Source: Comamonas sp.
GTDB taxonomy: Bacteria > Pseudomonadota > Gammaproteobacteria > Burkholderiales > Burkholderiaceae_C
DNA length: 64,000 nt
Assembly: GCA_015478895.1 (NCBI GenBank)
Contig: JADMKK010000038.1
Coordinates: 1-64,000, forward strand
Direction of reading: 5' to 3'
Part shown: positions 39,773 through 48,190 of the stretch, piece by piece
How the letters are laid out: every line of letters begins with the position of its first letter
How positions within the stretch are numbered: position 1 is the stretch's first letter
The notes under the pieces: model-generated
What the model was told of the DNA's origin: nothing
Seen by the model: only the letters and a program-made list of their open reading frames with translations
Databases searched by the model: none
Translations under genes and position numbers: made by a program

Positions 39773-39795
39773 AAAAAATCCGCCCGAAGGCGGAA
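39773..39795 (-). terminator. Terminator of the small-peptide unit
   Basis: On the minus strand TTCCGCC-TTCG-GGCGGA is followed by TTTTTTG. The UUCG tetraloop makes it very stable. It lies 28 bases after the 23-residue ORF. Confidence 0.9.
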
Positions 39796-39822
39796 TGTGT
39801 AGAGCTTTGACGCTTCAGAAAA

Positions 39823-39894
39823 TTAGAAGATCAAGGCCAGCAAGATGATGATTGGGATGGGAATGCCTATCATCCACAAAAGAATTGATCGCAT
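39823..39894 (-). CDS. 23-residue hydrophobic peptide (too short for the ORF track)
   Basis: On the minus strand ATG opens a frame translating as 'MRSILLWMIGIPIPIIILL' plus four residues and a TAA stop. AAGGAG lies eight bases before the ATG, and a UUCG terminator follows. The peptide is one membrane-length hydrophobic stretch with two prolines. Very similar unannotated peptides ('LLGIPIPIIILIAL' type) occur, as I recall, near stress and membrane genes in many proteobacteria. It lies 37 bases downstream of the membrane-protein gene on the same strand and is probably co-transcribed with it. Confidence 0.75.
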   Translation of the reverse strand: MRSILLWMIGIPIPIIILLALIF

Positions 39895-39931
39895 CAGAGT
39901 CTCCTTTCAGTTTCAGAAAAATTGAGGGCGG

Positions 39932-40972
39932 TTAGAAGTTGTCGCGCTGGCGGCCGCCGTAAGTGGCAGACAAGCTGCCGACAAAAGCGCCCATCAGCAG
40001 TGCCACAAACATCCACAGCATGGAATGCGCAGTGGCTTTGCGGGCTTCTTCAGCGGCCTGCATGGCTTTTTCCTGCGTTTCCTTGGCGGTCTGCTTGGCT
40101 TCGTCAATACCTTGCTTCACATCAGCAAAGGTCTTTTGCACGCGTGCTTTGGCCTCAGGCTGGCTGAGATCGGTGCGCTGGGCAATCAGCTGGGCGACGT
40201 AGTCGGCATCGGCTTCCGGCAGGGTGCCAGTGCGCAGAGCCTGGCTGAAGATGCTGCCAATTTCCTGTGCGTCTTCAGCGGCAGAGCGTGCCTCGCGTGT
40301 GACTTCGCGGGCTTGGTCGGCCATATTCTCGACAGCGTCCGCGGCTTGTTGCTGCTGGGCTTCGGTGGGGCCACCGTTGCGCATCATGCTGCTGATCCAG
40401 TAAGACAGATCACCATCGCTGTTGGCCTGCCCAGTGGCTGCACCGACGACGCCGCTGAGCGCTGCAGAGGCTGCGCCACCGGCAGCACTGCCGACTGTGC
40501 CGACCGCACCACCGACGACGGTCGCGGTCGTGCTGGCGACGGTTGCTGCAGCTTTACCTGCGCCGGAGATGGCCGATGTGACGACGGAGCCCGCCAGCAC
40601 AAACATGGCGATGGTCGCCAGTGCCCAAGCCAGAAAGCCGTGGGCGGTATCGCGGAAATACACCTCATCGGTATGTACGCCTTGCCATTTGGTGCGCAGG
40701 CGACCGGCCAGATAGCCACCGACGGCAGCCGATGCCAGCTGGGTAATCACCAGCCACACCACCGCACCCCAGCCCACCGTGGACCCATCCGCACCACTGC
40801 CTGACCATACGGAAACAGAAGACAGCCCCAAGCCTATGCCCAGCATGAACAGCAGCAACGACAGCACGCCAGCAGCCAATGCGCCTGCAAAGATGGCGGC
40901 CCACGAAACGCCACTTTGGCTGGTGGCGGCTCCCACCGCCGTGCTACCCGGTTCATAAACGGTTGTGACCAT
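39932..40972 (-). CDS. Gly/Ala-rich multi-pass membrane protein
   Basis: A 346-residue protein. Residues 20-170 carry three or four membrane segments ('AAIFAGALAAGVLSLLLFML', 'WGAVVWLVITQLASAAVGGY', 'FLAWALATIAMFVLAGSVVT'). A long Gly/Ala/Val repeat region and an amphipathic helical part ('ARVQKTFADVKQGIDEAKQT') follow, with a final membrane helix ('MLWMFVALLMGAFVGSL'). Similar proteins are annotated as PhnA-like or hypothetical, and the name carries no proven function. It may act in envelope stress together with the 23-residue peptide. Confidence 0.7.
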   Translation of the reverse strand: MVTTVYEPGSTAVGAATSQSGVSWAAIFAGALAAGVLSLLLFMLGIGLGLSSVSVWSGSGADGSTVGWGAVVWLVITQLASAAVGGYLAGRLRTKWQGVHTDEVYFRDTAHGFLAWALATIAMFVLAGSVVTSAISGAGKAAATVASTTATVVGGAVGTVGSAAGGAASAALSGVVGAATGQANSDGDLSYWISSMMRNGGPTEAQQQQAADAVENMADQAREVTREARSAAEDAQEIGSIFSQALRTGTLPEADADYVAQLIAQRTDLSQPEAKARVQKTFADVKQGIDEAKQTAKETQEKAMQAAEEARKATAHSMLWMFVALLMGAFVGSLSATYGGRQRDNF

Positions 40973-41171
40973 AAGTGCCTCCTTGTAAAAGTGATTCGTA
41001 TGGTCGCGTCTGGAGAGTGCTCTGCTTGTAGGAGTGAGAGTCCATTACAGGTACTGCATTGGCCTAGATTCCATAGCGATTACGTTGTAAGTAATGGACT
41101 GCAGTGGTGCAGTTGTTCGCGCCAATTCGCGATGGGTGGTGCTGACGAGCGGTCAGCTCTGCAATCACAGT

Positions 41172-41218
41172 AAAAATGGCCTTGAGCCCTTATCCATAAA
41201 GGGCAGGTAGCTAGCAAA
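41172..41218. repeat. Dispersed intergenic repeat, copy 4 (reverse)
   Basis: 'aaaaatggccttgagccctt' followed by 'atccataaagggcaggtagc', minus orientation, between the membrane-protein promoter region and the end of cobA. Confidence 0.85.
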
Positions 41219-41234
41219 GTGATTGTTCTGCCTT

Positions 41235-42059
41235 TCAGGCGGCTTGGAAGACCGGGCTGGGGGCTGGGTGTATGCAAACCGCCTGTTGCTGTGCCTGGTA
41301 GTGCGCTACTCCGCGCACCACATCGCCAATCACCAGCACGCTGGGGCTGCTCAGTTGCTGCGTCTGCATGGTGCTTGCCATGTGCTGCAAGGTGGTGATG
41401 GCGTGGCGCTGCTGGGGCTGGCTGGCGTTTTGAATGATGGCAACGGGGGTAGAGCCCGCAAGGCCACCTTGCTGCAGTGCATCGGCAATATGCGCTGCCG
41501 CTGCGACACCCATATAGACCACCAGCGTCAAACGTGCAGCATGGGCGGTTGCGGCCAGTTGTAGCCAGTCGGTCGGTGCGCCACCGGGCTTGGCATGGCC
41601 GGTGATAAAGATTACGCCCTGTGCATGGTCGCGGTGGGTCAGCGGCGCACCCAGGCTGCTTAAGCCCGCCAGCCCAGCCGTGATGCCGTTGATGATTTGT
41701 ACTTCGACGCCGCACGCGCGCAGGTGCTCCACTTCCTCTCCGCCCCGGCCAAAGATGAAGGGGTCGCCACCCTTGAGGCGCACGACCTGCTCGCCTTGCT
41801 GTACGGCCATCAGCATGAGCTTTTCAATGAAGGCCTGTGGAGTGCTCTGGCAGCCACCACGTTTGCCGACGTAGACGATGCGCGCCTTCGGGCTGGCATG
41901 CGCTACTACTTCAGGCGAAACCAGATCGTCCACCAGCAGCACCGTAGCGCGCTGGATGGCTTTGAGCGCCTTGAGGGTCAGGAGCTCAGGGTCGCCCGGG
42001 CCAGCGCCGACCAGTTTGCAGCTGCTGCCTGTGTAAGAAGTTGAAAGGTCGTAGGGCAT
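41235..42059 (-). CDS. cobA: Uroporphyrinogen-III C-methyltransferase (SUMT)
   Basis: It methylates uroporphyrinogen III twice to precorrin-2, the precursor of siroheme, the prosthetic group of the NirB reductase encoded upstream in the same operon. 'LVGAGPGDPELLTLKAL', 'VYVGKRGG', 'VRLKGGDPFIFGRGGEE' and 'GITAGLAG' are the diagnostic motifs. ATG 42059 is used because GAAGGAAC precedes it; the longer ORF overlaps nasA. 274 residues is the length of the stand-alone enzyme, without the CysG oxidase/chelatase domain. Confidence 0.95.
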   Translation of the reverse strand: MPYDLSTSYTGSSCKLVGAGPGDPELLTLKALKAIQRATVLLVDDLVSPEVVAHASPKARIVYVGKRGGCQSTPQAFIEKLMLMAVQQGEQVVRLKGGDPFIFGRGGEEVEHLRACGVEVQIINGITAGLAGLSSLGAPLTHRDHAQGVIFITGHAKPGGAPTDWLQLAATAHAARLTLVVYMGVAAAAHIADALQQGGLAGSTPVAIIQNASQPQQRHAITTLQHMASTMQTQQLSSPSVLVIGDVVRGVAHYQAQQQAVCIHPAPSPVFQAA

Positions 42060-42070
42060 GGTGCGTTCCT

Positions 42071-44920
42071 TCAAAGGGTGGCTGCAGCGGTGGCAGATGT
42101 GTGTTGCACCAACTGGCGCAAAGTGGGCAGGCAGGAGCCGCATTGCGTGCCGCAGTGCAATTGGGTTTGCAGTTGCTGCAGGCGCTGGTCTGCGCTGCCG
42201 TGGCAATCTGCCAGTTGTGTGGTGATGGCCTGAGCATCCACCCCCCAGCAGCTGCATACCATCTGTCGTGCTTTGGGCGTGGCACTGGGCTGTGCATCCG
42301 GGTGCAGCAATTGCTGGCTGGACATGGTCACGGCCTGCTGCGCTTGCAGCAGCGGCACCAACCAGCTGGCCGCGCGCGTGTCACCGCACAGCAGCAGGGC
42401 TTCCAGCTGCATGCTCCCGGCATCGGTCTGGCGCAGTTGCAGCGTGCGGCTGAGTTGACGGCGCGGATCGGCATAGTGCAACAAGGAAGCACCCTGCAAA
42501 TGCAGAAGCCGCCGGATGTATTGCAGCACCTCGGCAGTCAGCGGTGTGCTGCTGGCGGCGCGCAGCAACACACCGCTGCGTGCTTGCGCCGTGTCGTGCA
42601 GCGCACCCGCGCTGCTGAATGGTACGCACGTAGCAAAGTCCAGCTGCGGCATCAGCGTGGCCAATTGCTGGCGCACGGTCAGTACTGCGTCAGGTGACAG
42701 CCAAGCGGCCGCGACCAGGCTCCAGGGCAGATCAACGGGTTCAACCCGCACTGGCACATGCTTGAGCTCAGGTTGTTTGGACTGTGGGCAGAACACCGGC
42801 GTGGTGAGCTGGTTGACACCTGCAATCGGTTGGCCCTGGCGGTCATGACCACCCAGGTATTCACTGCCCCAGTGCATGGCCATGAACAGCTGCGACAGGC
42901 CTTGCGCAGTGTCGGGCTGCACCGGCGCAATCAGTTCGCCATAGCGGCTTTCGACACGCACCAGTTGCCCCTCGTACAGACGGTGGCGCTGCATGTCCTG
43001 TGGGTGCATGTGCAATGCAGGTTCGGGCACATGGGCAAACAGGCGCGCCACCTGGCCGGTACGGCTCATTCCATGCCACTGATCGCGCAGGCGGCCAGTT
43101 GTGAGACTGAAAGGGCGCTGGGCGGTGCGCGCTTCAGCCACCGGTTGGAAGGCCTGCGCTGCAAAGCGTGCACGGCCATCGGGTGTGGGGAAGGTGCCGT
43201 CGGCATACAGCCGTGCAGGACCTTGGGTTGCCCCTGTCGGAAAAGGCCATTGCTGCGGGCCGCGCTGCTCTAGCAGCTCCCAGGACAGGCCCGTAATGTC
43301 CAGATCGCGCCCGCGTGTGCTGTCGCGGTGTTCATTCCATATGGCCTGTGCGCCAGCGCTGGCATTGTCGGTGTCATATGGAAAAAGGGAGGACTGGCCG
43401 GGGCGCAGCATGGCTTCAATCCGCTGCGCTACCTGCACGGCAATCTGCCAGTCATGGCGCGACTGAGCAACTGGAGGCAGAGCAGCCCGCACCCGCGATA
43501 TGCAGCGTTCGCTGTTGGTGACAGTGCCCAGCTTTTCCCCCCAGGTGGTGGCGGGCAGCAGCAGATCGGCAAAGGCTGTGGTCGCTGTCGTTGCAAAAGC
43601 ATCCTGCACGATGACGAACTCCGCTTTTTCCAGCGCACGGCGCACCAGTTGCTGGTCGGGCATGCTGTGGGCGGGGTTGGTACAGATGATCCACAGCAGC
43701 TTGATCTCGCCGCGTGCAGCGGCCTCAAACATTTCTACGGCACTCTTGCCGGGTGTGGCGGGCACGTCGACTACACCCCAGTGTGCAGCCACCTCAGCAC
43801 GGTGCAGGGGGTTGCTCATATCGCGGTGGGCGCTGAGCAGGTTGGACAGCCCCCCCACCTCCCGGCCGCCCATGGCATTGGGTTGCCCCGTCAGCGACAA
43901 CGGGCCGGCACCGGCCACACCGATCTGGCCTGTTGCCAGGTGCAGATTGATGAGCGCGGCATTGTTGACTGTGCCACTGCTGCTCTGATTCAGCCCTTGG
44001 CAGTAAAAACTCAGCGTGGGCGCGCGTTGCTCTGTGGTGCCCTGTGTGCCACCCAGAGCAAACCAGCGTGCTGCCAGCTGCAGATCTGCCAGTGCAATGC
44101 CACAGGTGCGTGCTACTTTGTCAGGTGTGGCATCGCGCACTAGTTCCTTGAGGGCGGTAAAGCCCGAGGTGTGCTGGTCAATATAGGCCTGATTGATCCA
44201 GCCCTCCCACAGCATCAGGTGCAGCATGCCGTGGTAGAGCAGCACATCGGTGCCAGGCTGCAGCGGCAGATACAGATCGGCCATTGCAGCTGTCTCGGTG
44301 CGGCGCGGGTCCACCACAATAATTTTGAGCGCCGGATTGGCCGCCCTGGCATCTTCGACACGGCGAAACAGCACGGGGTGTGCCCATGCGGTGTTGCTGC
44401 CGGTAATGAACAGGCACTGCGTGTGCAGCACATCGTCATAGCAGGCCGGTGGCGCATCGGCACCGAGTGTGCTTTTGTAGCCTGCGACAGCGCTGCTCAT
44501 GCACAGGCGCGAATTGGTGTCGATGTTATTGGTGCCCAGCAAGCCTTTGGTGAGCTTGTTGAAAACATAGTAATCCTCCGTCAGCAACTGGCCGCTGCCG
44601 TAAATGCCCACAGCATCTGGGCCGTGTTCACGCACCGTGCTGGCAATGCGCGTGGCGGCATGTTCCAGAGCATCATCCCAAACTAAAGCTTGCGGTGCTG
44701 CGCCGCGCTGCAGGCGCTGCATGGGTTGCAGCAACCGTGTCTGCTGGCCCAGCACGGGGTCTGCGCTGAGGTGCAAGGTGCTGCCCTTGGTGCACAGGCG
44801 ACCGTAGTTGGCAGGATGCTGCGGGTCACCGCGTACGCCAGTGATGCGCTGACCATCAGAGACAATCAGCACACCACAGCCAACACCGCAGTAAGGGCAC
44901 GTCGAGCGGGTTTCAGTCAT
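42071..44920 (-). CDS. nasA: Assimilatory nitrate reductase catalytic subunit with C-terminal [2Fe-2S] BFD-type domain
   Basis: A molybdopterin enzyme reducing nitrate to nitrite in the cytoplasm. The [4Fe-4S] cysteines are in 'TCPYCGVGCGV' and 'GRLCTKG'. Molybdopterin-guanine-dinucleotide domains follow, and 'TTGRLRDQWHGMSRTG' marks the C-terminal cofactor domain. The last 60 residues add a bacterioferritin-associated-ferredoxin-like domain with 'MVCSCWGVD' and 'CGTQCGSCLP', as in enterobacterial NasA. ATG 44920 has GGAG seven bases upstream. 949 residues. Confidence 0.96.
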   Translation of the reverse strand: MTETRSTCPYCGVGCGVLIVSDGQRITGVRGDPQHPANYGRLCTKGSTLHLSADPVLGQQTRLLQPMQRLQRGAAPQALVWDDALEHAATRIASTVREHGPDAVGIYGSGQLLTEDYYVFNKLTKGLLGTNNIDTNSRLCMSSAVAGYKSTLGADAPPACYDDVLHTQCLFITGSNTAWAHPVLFRRVEDARAANPALKIIVVDPRRTETAAMADLYLPLQPGTDVLLYHGMLHLMLWEGWINQAYIDQHTSGFTALKELVRDATPDKVARTCGIALADLQLAARWFALGGTQGTTEQRAPTLSFYCQGLNQSSSGTVNNAALINLHLATGQIGVAGAGPLSLTGQPNAMGGREVGGLSNLLSAHRDMSNPLHRAEVAAHWGVVDVPATPGKSAVEMFEAAARGEIKLLWIICTNPAHSMPDQQLVRRALEKAEFVIVQDAFATTATTAFADLLLPATTWGEKLGTVTNSERCISRVRAALPPVAQSRHDWQIAVQVAQRIEAMLRPGQSSLFPYDTDNASAGAQAIWNEHRDSTRGRDLDITGLSWELLEQRGPQQWPFPTGATQGPARLYADGTFPTPDGRARFAAQAFQPVAEARTAQRPFSLTTGRLRDQWHGMSRTGQVARLFAHVPEPALHMHPQDMQRHRLYEGQLVRVESRYGELIAPVQPDTAQGLSQLFMAMHWGSEYLGGHDRQGQPIAGVNQLTTPVFCPQSKQPELKHVPVRVEPVDLPWSLVAAAWLSPDAVLTVRQQLATLMPQLDFATCVPFSSAGALHDTAQARSGVLLRAASSTPLTAEVLQYIRRLLHLQGASLLHYADPRRQLSRTLQLRQTDAGSMQLEALLLCGDTRAASWLVPLLQAQQAVTMSSQQLLHPDAQPSATPKARQMVCSCWGVDAQAITTQLADCHGSADQRLQQLQTQLHCGTQCGSCLPTLRQLVQHTSATAAATL

Positions 44921-44949
44921 CTGCAAACTCCGTGGGAATGTTGGGCCGT

Positions 44950-45351
44950 TCAGGCTACGCTGGAGCAGCTTTGGCCGGAGCAGCGCCGTGCAGGGCCGGC
45001 GACAGGGCGAGTGAGATCCAGCGCAACGGTAGCCAGTTGATCGGCATCCATATAAACCTGTCCACCTTCGACTTTGACGTCGAAACGTGGCGTACAGCCT
45101 TCATCGGGCGCAGCCGCATGGCCGCTGTCCAGCGCAATGTTCCAGTTATGCATGGGGCAGGCCACACTGCGGCCAAACACCAGACCTTGAGAGAGCGGGC
45201 CGCCCTTGTGCGGGCAGCGGTCGAGTAGGGCAAACACTTCATTTTCCGCGTTGCGGAACACGGCGACATCCAGACCCTGGGGGCGTGCCACGCGGCGTGC
45301 GCCAAGCACGGGGATGTCTTCGATGGTGCAGATCAATTGCCAGAATGACAT
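44950..45351 (-). CDS. nirD: Nitrite reductase small subunit NirD (Rieske-type)
   Basis: A small Rieske-fold protein that pairs with NirB. The cluster ligands are all present: 'DRCPHKGGPL' and 'VACPMHNWNI'. This differs from many NirD proteins that have lost them, so it may bind a [2Fe-2S] cluster. 133 residues, about 15 more than usual, with an Ala/Arg/Cys-rich tail. It lies 23 bases downstream of nirB. Confidence 0.93.
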   Translation of the reverse strand: MSFWQLICTIEDIPVLGARRVARPQGLDVAVFRNAENEVFALLDRCPHKGGPLSQGLVFGRSVACPMHNWNIALDSGHAAAPDEGCTPRFDVKVEGGQVYMDADQLATVALDLTRPVAGPARRCSGQSCSSVA

Positions 45352-45374
45352 GGGGAAATCCTTTGGATGGTGGC

Positions 45375-47867
45375 TTAGACGTTGGCGGGAGCAGGGCTGC
45401 TGGCAGCGGTGCCGATGGGAATGACGCGTTCGAATTGGCGGGTGTCAACCGCTGCCTTGCTCAATTCAAACCAGGGGTCAGGCTCCCCATCCAGTGCAAA
45501 CTGCAGCTGTTCCCACAGTGACTTGCGGCCTGCGTGGTCTTCCAGAATGCGCTGCTTGATGTAATCCATGCCGACGCGCTCCAGGTAGTGCACCGTGCGC
45601 TCTAGGTACCAGCCTTCGAGGCGATACAGCTGCATGAAAGCGCCGGTGTACTCCAGCACTTCTTCAGCAGTTTTGAGTTTGGTAAAGAACTGCGCCACTT
45701 CAGTCTTGATACCCCCGTTGCCGCCAATGACCATTTCCCAGCCGCTGTCCACGCCGACAATGCCCACGTCCTTGATGCCAGCCTCGGCGCAGTTGCGTGG
45801 GCAGCCGCTGACGGCAAACTTGACCTTGTGCGGCGCGTACATGCGCCACATGGCACGTTCCAGATCCTTGCCCATCTGGGTGCTGTCCTGCGTACCCATG
45901 CGGCACCATTCACTGCCCACACAGGTTTTGACCGTGCGCAGCGCCTTGGCATAACCATGGCCGCTGGGCATGCCCAGATCGCGCCAGACTGCGGTCAGGT
46001 CTTCTTTCTTCACCCCCAGCAAATCGACGCGCTGGCCTCCTGTGACCTTGACGGTGGGAATCTGGTATTTGTCCACTACGTCGGCAATGCGGCGCAGCTC
46101 GTCGGCGCTGGTCTCGCCGGCCCACATGCGCGGGATCACGCTGTAGGTGCCGTCTTTCTGGATGTTGGCGTGGGCACGTTCATTGATCAGACGGCTCTGT
46201 GGATCGTCCTGCGCTTCCTGGGCCCAAGTGGAAATCAGGTAGTAATTCACAGCAGGGCGACAGGTGGCGCAGCCATTCGGAGTTTTCCACTCCAGCGCGG
46301 CAAATACATCGCTGATGCGCAGCAGATGCTGGTCACGAATGGCATCGCGCACCGCCTGGTGGCCGTGGGTGGTGCAGCCGCACACGGCCTTGGTCTTGGG
46401 GGCTGCCGAGTAATCGCCCCCTGCGGTAAACATGATGATCTGCTCGACCAGCCCGGTGCAGGAACCGCAGCTGGCGCTGGCCTTGGTGTGCTTGCGCACT
46501 TCGTCCAGTGTGAACAGTCCTTTGTCCTTGATGGCTTTGCAGATGCTGCTCTTGGTGACGCCGTTGCAGCCGCAGACTTCATCGCTGTCCTGCATGGCGG
46601 ACGCTTTGTTGTGGCCTTGGTGGCCGCTGTCACCAATGTTGGACTCGCCAAACATCAGGCGATCGCGGATGTCGGCAATCGAGCGTCCTTCGCGCAGCAG
46701 TTTGAAATACCAGCTACCGTCTACAGTATCCCCATACAGGCAGGCACCCACCAGCTTGTCGTCCTTGATGACCAGCTTCTTGTAGACGCCGCCTCCGGGC
46801 GCGAACGGGTCGCGCAGCACAATGGTTTCCGTATCGGCATCCCCTTGGAAGTTACCGGCTGAAAACAGGTCAATCCCCGTGACTTTGAGCTTGGTCGAGG
46901 TGAGCGAGCCGCTATAGCGGCCAATGCCCCATTCTGCGAGGTGGTTGGCCAGCACTTTGGCCTGCTCGAACAGCGGGGCGACCAGCCCGTATGCAATGCC
47001 TCGATGATTGGCACATTCACCCACGGCATAGATGCGCGGATCGGTCACGGTCTGCATGGTGTCACTCACCACAATGCCGTGGTTTACGTGCAGGTGCATG
47101 CGCTGGGCCAGCTCTGTATTGGGGCGTATGCCCACAGCCATTACCACCAGCTGAGCGGGCACTTCACGGCCGTCCTGGAAGCGTATGGCACGTACACGGC
47201 CACTGCCATCTCCCAGCAGCTCCTGTGTGTGGGCATTCATCAGGAACTGCAGGCCCCGGTCCTGCAAGGACTGCTGCAGCATCTTGCCGGCGACATCGTC
47301 AAGTTGGCGCTCCATCAGCCAGTCATTCACATGTACCACGTTGACTTGCATGCCGCGCTTGCTCAGGCCGTTAGCGGCCTCCAGCCCTAGCAGACCGCCG
47401 CCAATCACGACCGCATGGGAGAACTGCTGTGCCGCATCAATCATGGCCTGGGTGTCGGCAATGTCACGGTAGCCAATGACGCCTCCAAGTTGAGCGCCAG
47501 GCACGGGCAATATGAAGGGGTTGGAGCCGGTCGCCAGCACCAGCCTGTCATAGGTGGTAATCACGGTGTCACCGGCAGCGTTGGTGGCCGTCACGCTGCG
47601 GCGTGTGCGATCCACTTGTGTGACTTGGTATCCGGTGTGCAACATGATGCAGTTGTCCGTGTACCAGTTCCAGTCATTGAGCACAATTTCTTCGAGCGTT
47701 TGCTCACCGGCCAGTACGGGGGAGAGCAAGATGCGGTTGTAGTTAGGGTGCGGTTCGGCACCAAAAACGGTGATCTCGTAGTGATCGGGTGCAATCTTGA
47801 GCAGCTCTTCCAGCGTGCGGATGCCTGCCATGCCATTGCCGACCAAGACCAGTTTGGATTTCTTCAT
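45375..47867 (-). CDS. nirB: NAD(P)H-dependent assimilatory nitrite reductase large subunit
   Basis: It reduces nitrite to ammonium with siroheme. The N-terminus is a pyridine-nucleotide disulfide-oxidoreductase domain ('LVLVGNGMAGIRTLEELL', 'VVIGGGLLGLEAANGL'). Two BFD-type [2Fe-2S] segments follow ('VCGCNGVTKS'/'CGSCTG' and 'VCGCTTHGHQ'/'CATCRP'). The siroheme/[4Fe-4S] domain has 'CVGSEWCRMGTQ' and 'VSGCPRNCAEAG'. 830 residues is normal. GGGGGT lies six bases before the ATG. Transcription passes a nitrate-type leader, annotated separately. Confidence 0.97.
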   Translation of the reverse strand: MKKSKLVLVGNGMAGIRTLEELLKIAPDHYEITVFGAEPHPNYNRILLSPVLAGEQTLEEIVLNDWNWYTDNCIMLHTGYQVTQVDRTRRSVTATNAAGDTVITTYDRLVLATGSNPFILPVPGAQLGGVIGYRDIADTQAMIDAAQQFSHAVVIGGGLLGLEAANGLSKRGMQVNVVHVNDWLMERQLDDVAGKMLQQSLQDRGLQFLMNAHTQELLGDGSGRVRAIRFQDGREVPAQLVVMAVGIRPNTELAQRMHLHVNHGIVVSDTMQTVTDPRIYAVGECANHRGIAYGLVAPLFEQAKVLANHLAEWGIGRYSGSLTSTKLKVTGIDLFSAGNFQGDADTETIVLRDPFAPGGGVYKKLVIKDDKLVGACLYGDTVDGSWYFKLLREGRSIADIRDRLMFGESNIGDSGHQGHNKASAMQDSDEVCGCNGVTKSSICKAIKDKGLFTLDEVRKHTKASASCGSCTGLVEQIIMFTAGGDYSAAPKTKAVCGCTTHGHQAVRDAIRDQHLLRISDVFAALEWKTPNGCATCRPAVNYYLISTWAQEAQDDPQSRLINERAHANIQKDGTYSVIPRMWAGETSADELRRIADVVDKYQIPTVKVTGGQRVDLLGVKKEDLTAVWRDLGMPSGHGYAKALRTVKTCVGSEWCRMGTQDSTQMGKDLERAMWRMYAPHKVKFAVSGCPRNCAEAGIKDVGIVGVDSGWEMVIGGNGGIKTEVAQFFTKLKTAEEVLEYTGAFMQLYRLEGWYLERTVHYLERVGMDYIKQRILEDHAGRKSLWEQLQFALDGEPDPWFELSKAAVDTRQFERVIPIGTAASSPAPANV

Positions 47868-47901
47868 TGCGACCCCCGTGGGCGGATTCCATTAACAAAC
47901 G

Positions 47902-47952
47902 AAAAAAGGCGCCGTTCCTTGCGCAGATGGGGCTGCGAAGAAAGACGCCTTT
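47902..47952 (-). terminator. Attenuator terminator in the nirB leader
   Basis: On the minus strand AAAGGCG at the 5' side pairs with CGCCTTT at the 3' side, followed by TTT. Between them CGCAG-CCCCAT-CTGCG forms an inner stem. It lies about 35 bases before the nirB start, inside its own leader, so it must be overcome for nirB expression. Confidence 0.8.
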
Positions 47953-48007
47953 GTCTTGGGTTCCGGTCCACCGTTGCACCTCACCCTGTAGCCAGCTCTG
48001 ACTACGG
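47942..48007 (-). promoter_or_regulatory. ANTAR-type antitermination leader of nirB-nirD-nasA-cobA
   Basis: Reading along the minus strand from the predicted start near 48007 there are three hairpins with six-base loops that have A at 1 and G at 4. They are GTAGTC-AGAGCT-GGCTAC (48005-47988, six perfect pairs counting one U-G), GGTGC-AACGGT-GGACC (47980-47965, one G-G mismatch) and AAGAC-AAAGGC-GTCTT (47957-47942). The loop of the last is the 5' arm of the attenuator terminator, so hairpin and terminator exclude each other. This is the known design of ANTAR targets. NasR, encoded upstream, is the likely ligand. Confidence 0.8.
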
Positions 48008-48017
48008 AAAAGAACAA

Positions 48018-48033
48018 TGCAATAGTTGTGCCA
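48018..48033 (-). promoter_or_regulatory. Sigma-54 promoter of the nirB operon
   Basis: TGGCACA-ACTA-TTGCA on the minus strand matches TGGCACG-N4-TTGCW with one mismatch and exact spacing. The predicted start is near 48007. Confidence 0.9.
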
Positions 48034-48084
48034 GATGAAATTTGCGGTGCCAAGCGATCACCGTGAGCCAATACAGGCAGCACA

Positions 48085-48101
48085 TGCACTGCATTGGTGC
48101 T
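48085..48101 (-). promoter_or_regulatory. NtrC-type site upstream of nirB
   Basis: AGCACC-AATGC-AGTGCA matches TGCACC-N5-GGTGCA at 10 of 12 arm positions, about 60 bases upstream of the -24 element. It overlaps a second perfect inverted repeat, TTGGTGC-AATA-GCACCAA. Confidence 0.7.
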
Positions 48102-48141
48102 ATTGCACCAAGCTGGTCGCTCCAGCCCCGGGTAAGAAAAC

Positions 48142-48172
48142 AAAAAAGCCACACGCATGGAGCATGTGGCTT
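48142..48172 (-). terminator. Terminator after nrtC
   Basis: AAGCCACATGC-TCCAT-GCGTGTGGCTT (11 pairs with one G-U) followed by TTTT, 18 bases after the nrtC stop. It separates the nrtABC transcript from the nirB promoter. Confidence 0.92.
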
Positions 48173-48190
48173 GGGAAAGAGCCTTTGGAC

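Noticed and set aside
45828-46862. 344-residue plus-strand ORF
   Set aside because: Shadow of nirB; no recognisable motifs.
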